Notes under the pieces: model-generated
Told to the model about the DNA's origin: nothing
The model's input: the letters and a program-made list of their open reading frames with translations, nothing else
Databases searched by the model: none
Assembly: GCA_031265715.1 (NCBI GenBank)
Contig: JAISCG010000005.1
Coordinates: 1 to 6,091, forward strand
Direction: 5' to 3'
DNA: 6,091 nt
Source: Holosporaceae bacterium
GTDB taxonomy: Bacteria > Pseudomonadota > Alphaproteobacteria > UBA3830
Part shown: in pieces, positions 5,169 to 6,091 of the stretch
How positions within the stretch are numbered: the stretch's first letter is position 1
Layout: every line of letters starts with the position of its first letter
Program-made: the position numbers and the translations under genes

Positions 5169-5810
5169 CTAGTACCTTACGTTATAGACGATTAAGGCAC
5201 GGAGGTTAACCCCTTTGCCGGCTTCTACTTTAACATTTTCGTACGTTTTCTGGCTACCCGAAACATATTCGCTCTCTAAGCGACCGGAAAATTTCGAAGA
5301 TAAAAACTTCTCAATTCCGACTCCGATGACGTACCCCGGCCTAGACAGTGTCTCCATCTTTTTGTTTGCAGTATCTCTCGATGTCAAACTCGGGAACTGC
5401 GCCCCCACTTTCAGGAAAAGCATCCAATCATTTCTCACAAACCCCGGCCTCAGCACTATTGCAGGAATAATGCCACGGTTCCTGGTCGAACCGATCTTCC
5501 GACCTTCAACCCACACCTCTTTACTGGTAGACTTTCCGAAATCAACCAAAACCTCTCCGCCAAGATAAAACGAATTTCCGAACGTTTTTCCTCCGCCGAA
5601 AGCAGCAACGCCGCCCCCCTTATTTATATTTTGTCTTAACGATCCGACTTTGTCGACGCTTACCTTATTTTCCAAAAAATTTCCGCCCAATCCCAGAGCA
5701 AAATAAGCTCCGTCGAATGAATCAGAGGCGGAATCCACCACCCCCTCATCACTCGCAAAAGCACAACCGACAAAGGCAAACAACGCGCCGAGAACCACAA
5801 TCTTTTTCAT
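5169..5810 (-). CDS. Outer-membrane beta-barrel family protein
   Basis: A 213-residue protein starting at ATG 5810 after AGGAG with eight-base spacing. It opens with MKKIVVLGALFAFVGCAFA, a classical Sec signal peptide cut before S20-D-E-G. F-V-G-C at 13-16 is a poor lipobox, so a lipoprotein is less likely. The mature part shows repeated Gly/aromatic amphipathic strands: AYFALGLGGNFLENKVSV, AFGGGKTFGNSFYLGGEVLVDFG, IIPAIVLRPGFVRNDWMLFLKVGAQF, YVIGVGIEKFLSSKFSGRLESEYV and a final strand ending in Y-N-V-R-Y. The terminal aromatic residue is the usual barrel assembly signal. Length and pattern fit an eight-stranded OmpA/OmpX-like or opacity-type surface barrel of the kind common in host-associated alphaproteobacteria. 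It is a distant paralogue of the 283-1074 product and shares its upstream element. The exact function is not determinable from sequence. Confidence 0.78.
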   Translation of the reverse strand: MKKIVVLGALFAFVGCAFASDEGVVDSASDSFDGAYFALGLGGNFLENKVSVDKVGSLRQNINKGGGVAAFGGGKTFGNSFYLGGEVLVDFGKSTSKEVWVEGRKIGSTRNRGIIPAIVLRPGFVRNDWMLFLKVGAQFPSLTSRDTANKKMETLSRPGYVIGVGIEKFLSSKFSGRLESEYVSGSQKTYENVKVEAGKGVNLRALIVYNVRY

Positions 5811-5877
5811 TTTCTCATCTCCTACTTAATAAATCCTAACTTACAAAAAAAAATCTTATACGCAGTTTTGTCTGTTT

Positions 5878-5914
5878 GCAATCAGTAAATTATATTTTCC
5901 CCGAAATGTTGCAT
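5878..5914 (-). promoter_or_regulatory. Putative promoter of the second barrel gene
   Basis: On the minus strand, ATGCAA is followed seven bases later by GGGAAAATATAATTT and then TGATTGC, nearly matching 1128-1166. TATAAT (5889-5894) is a consensus -10. A weak TTTCAT lies 18 bases upstream of it as a possible -35. The predicted leader is about 70 bases. TATAAG nearer the gene (minus strand, about 5856-5861) is an alternative -10. Confidence 0.45.
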
Positions 5915-5987
5915 GAAAAACACACTTTGAGGCATAATTTTTTAAAAAAATTAATTAAATTGAAGATAGTGGAGTTTTTTCATCTCA

Positions 5988-6091
5988 ATGCGAGTTTGGC
6001 TGACGCTGTCCATAATAATTCCGCAGGCAAGATTCAAAAAAGAAATCATCATGATTCCCACGGATAAAACCGCGGTCGGCAACCTCGGCAC
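5988..6091 (+). CDS. Possible start of a plus-strand gene, truncated by the window end
   Basis: A frame that opens after TAG 5967-5969 has ATG at 5988 and ATG at 6051 and stays open to the last base. From 6051 it reads M-I-P-T-D-K-T-A-V-G-N-L-G. GGAG at 5971-5974 is 13 bases before the first ATG, rather far, and the second ATG has no clear site. AT-rich sequence at 5920-5965 could hold a divergent promoter. Too little is visible to name a product, and the frame may not be a gene. Confidence 0.25.
   Translation, partial: MRVWLTLSIIIPQARFKKEIIMIPTDKTAVGNLG

Noticed and set aside
5215..5568. 117-codon plus-strand frame within the second barrel gene
   Set aside because: Lies wholly antisense to a clear barrel-coding gene and shows no independent support.
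5876..6067. 63-codon plus-strand frame upstream of the second barrel gene
   Set aside because: Overlaps the shared promoter element, is of low complexity and lacks a ribosome binding site.

Overview
The window looks like accessory DNA from a host-associated Gram-negative bacterium, most likely an alphaproteobacterium. The evidence is Tad-pilus-type proteins, Sec signal peptides followed by beta-barrel-like domains, a secreted ankyrin-like protein, moderate G+C and GGAG-type ribosome binding sites. No marker gene is present, so the taxonomy is inference.

Layout. 1-144 (+) is the last 47 codons of a TadG-like von Willebrand A pilus protein. 283-1074 (-) is a secreted outer-membrane beta-barrel candidate. 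1398-3071 (+) holds two tandem paralogues of a TadE-like pseudopilin on an 834-bp repeat unit. 3123-4817 (-) is a 564-residue exported ankyrin-like protein. 5169-5810 (-) is a second, distantly related beta-barrel protein. The last ~100 bases may begin another + strand gene.

Main result. Simple ORF calling starts the two TadE-like genes at internal methionines (1611 and 2445) and loses their N-termini. Upstream, in both copies, the same frame encodes the prepilin-like motif and hydrophobic segment (R-G-G-V-F-I-E-F-A-V-S-I-P-I-L-I-T-F) but has no usable start codon. The only good start (ATG 1469 / 2303, after GGGGCGG) lies one frame away, and a run of exactly 12 G separates the two in both copies. 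Eleven or fourteen G would join them into proteins of about 258 and 255 residues. Twelve or thirteen G give short truncated peptides. This is the architecture of a phase-variable contingency locus, here with two independently switchable pseudopilin cassettes, both OFF as written. The ends of the two proteins are conserved and the middle is divergent, and a short 3' scar of a further copy lies just upstream. Together these suggest an expanding and contracting array of variable surface or pilus proteins.

The three complete minus-strand genes all encode exported proteins and share a TTGCAT (+ strand) element 80-100 bases upstream of their starts, which hints at common regulation. The overall picture is a cell-surface and host-interaction locus: a Tad-related pilus, switchable minor pilins, barrels and a secreted ankyrin-like protein.
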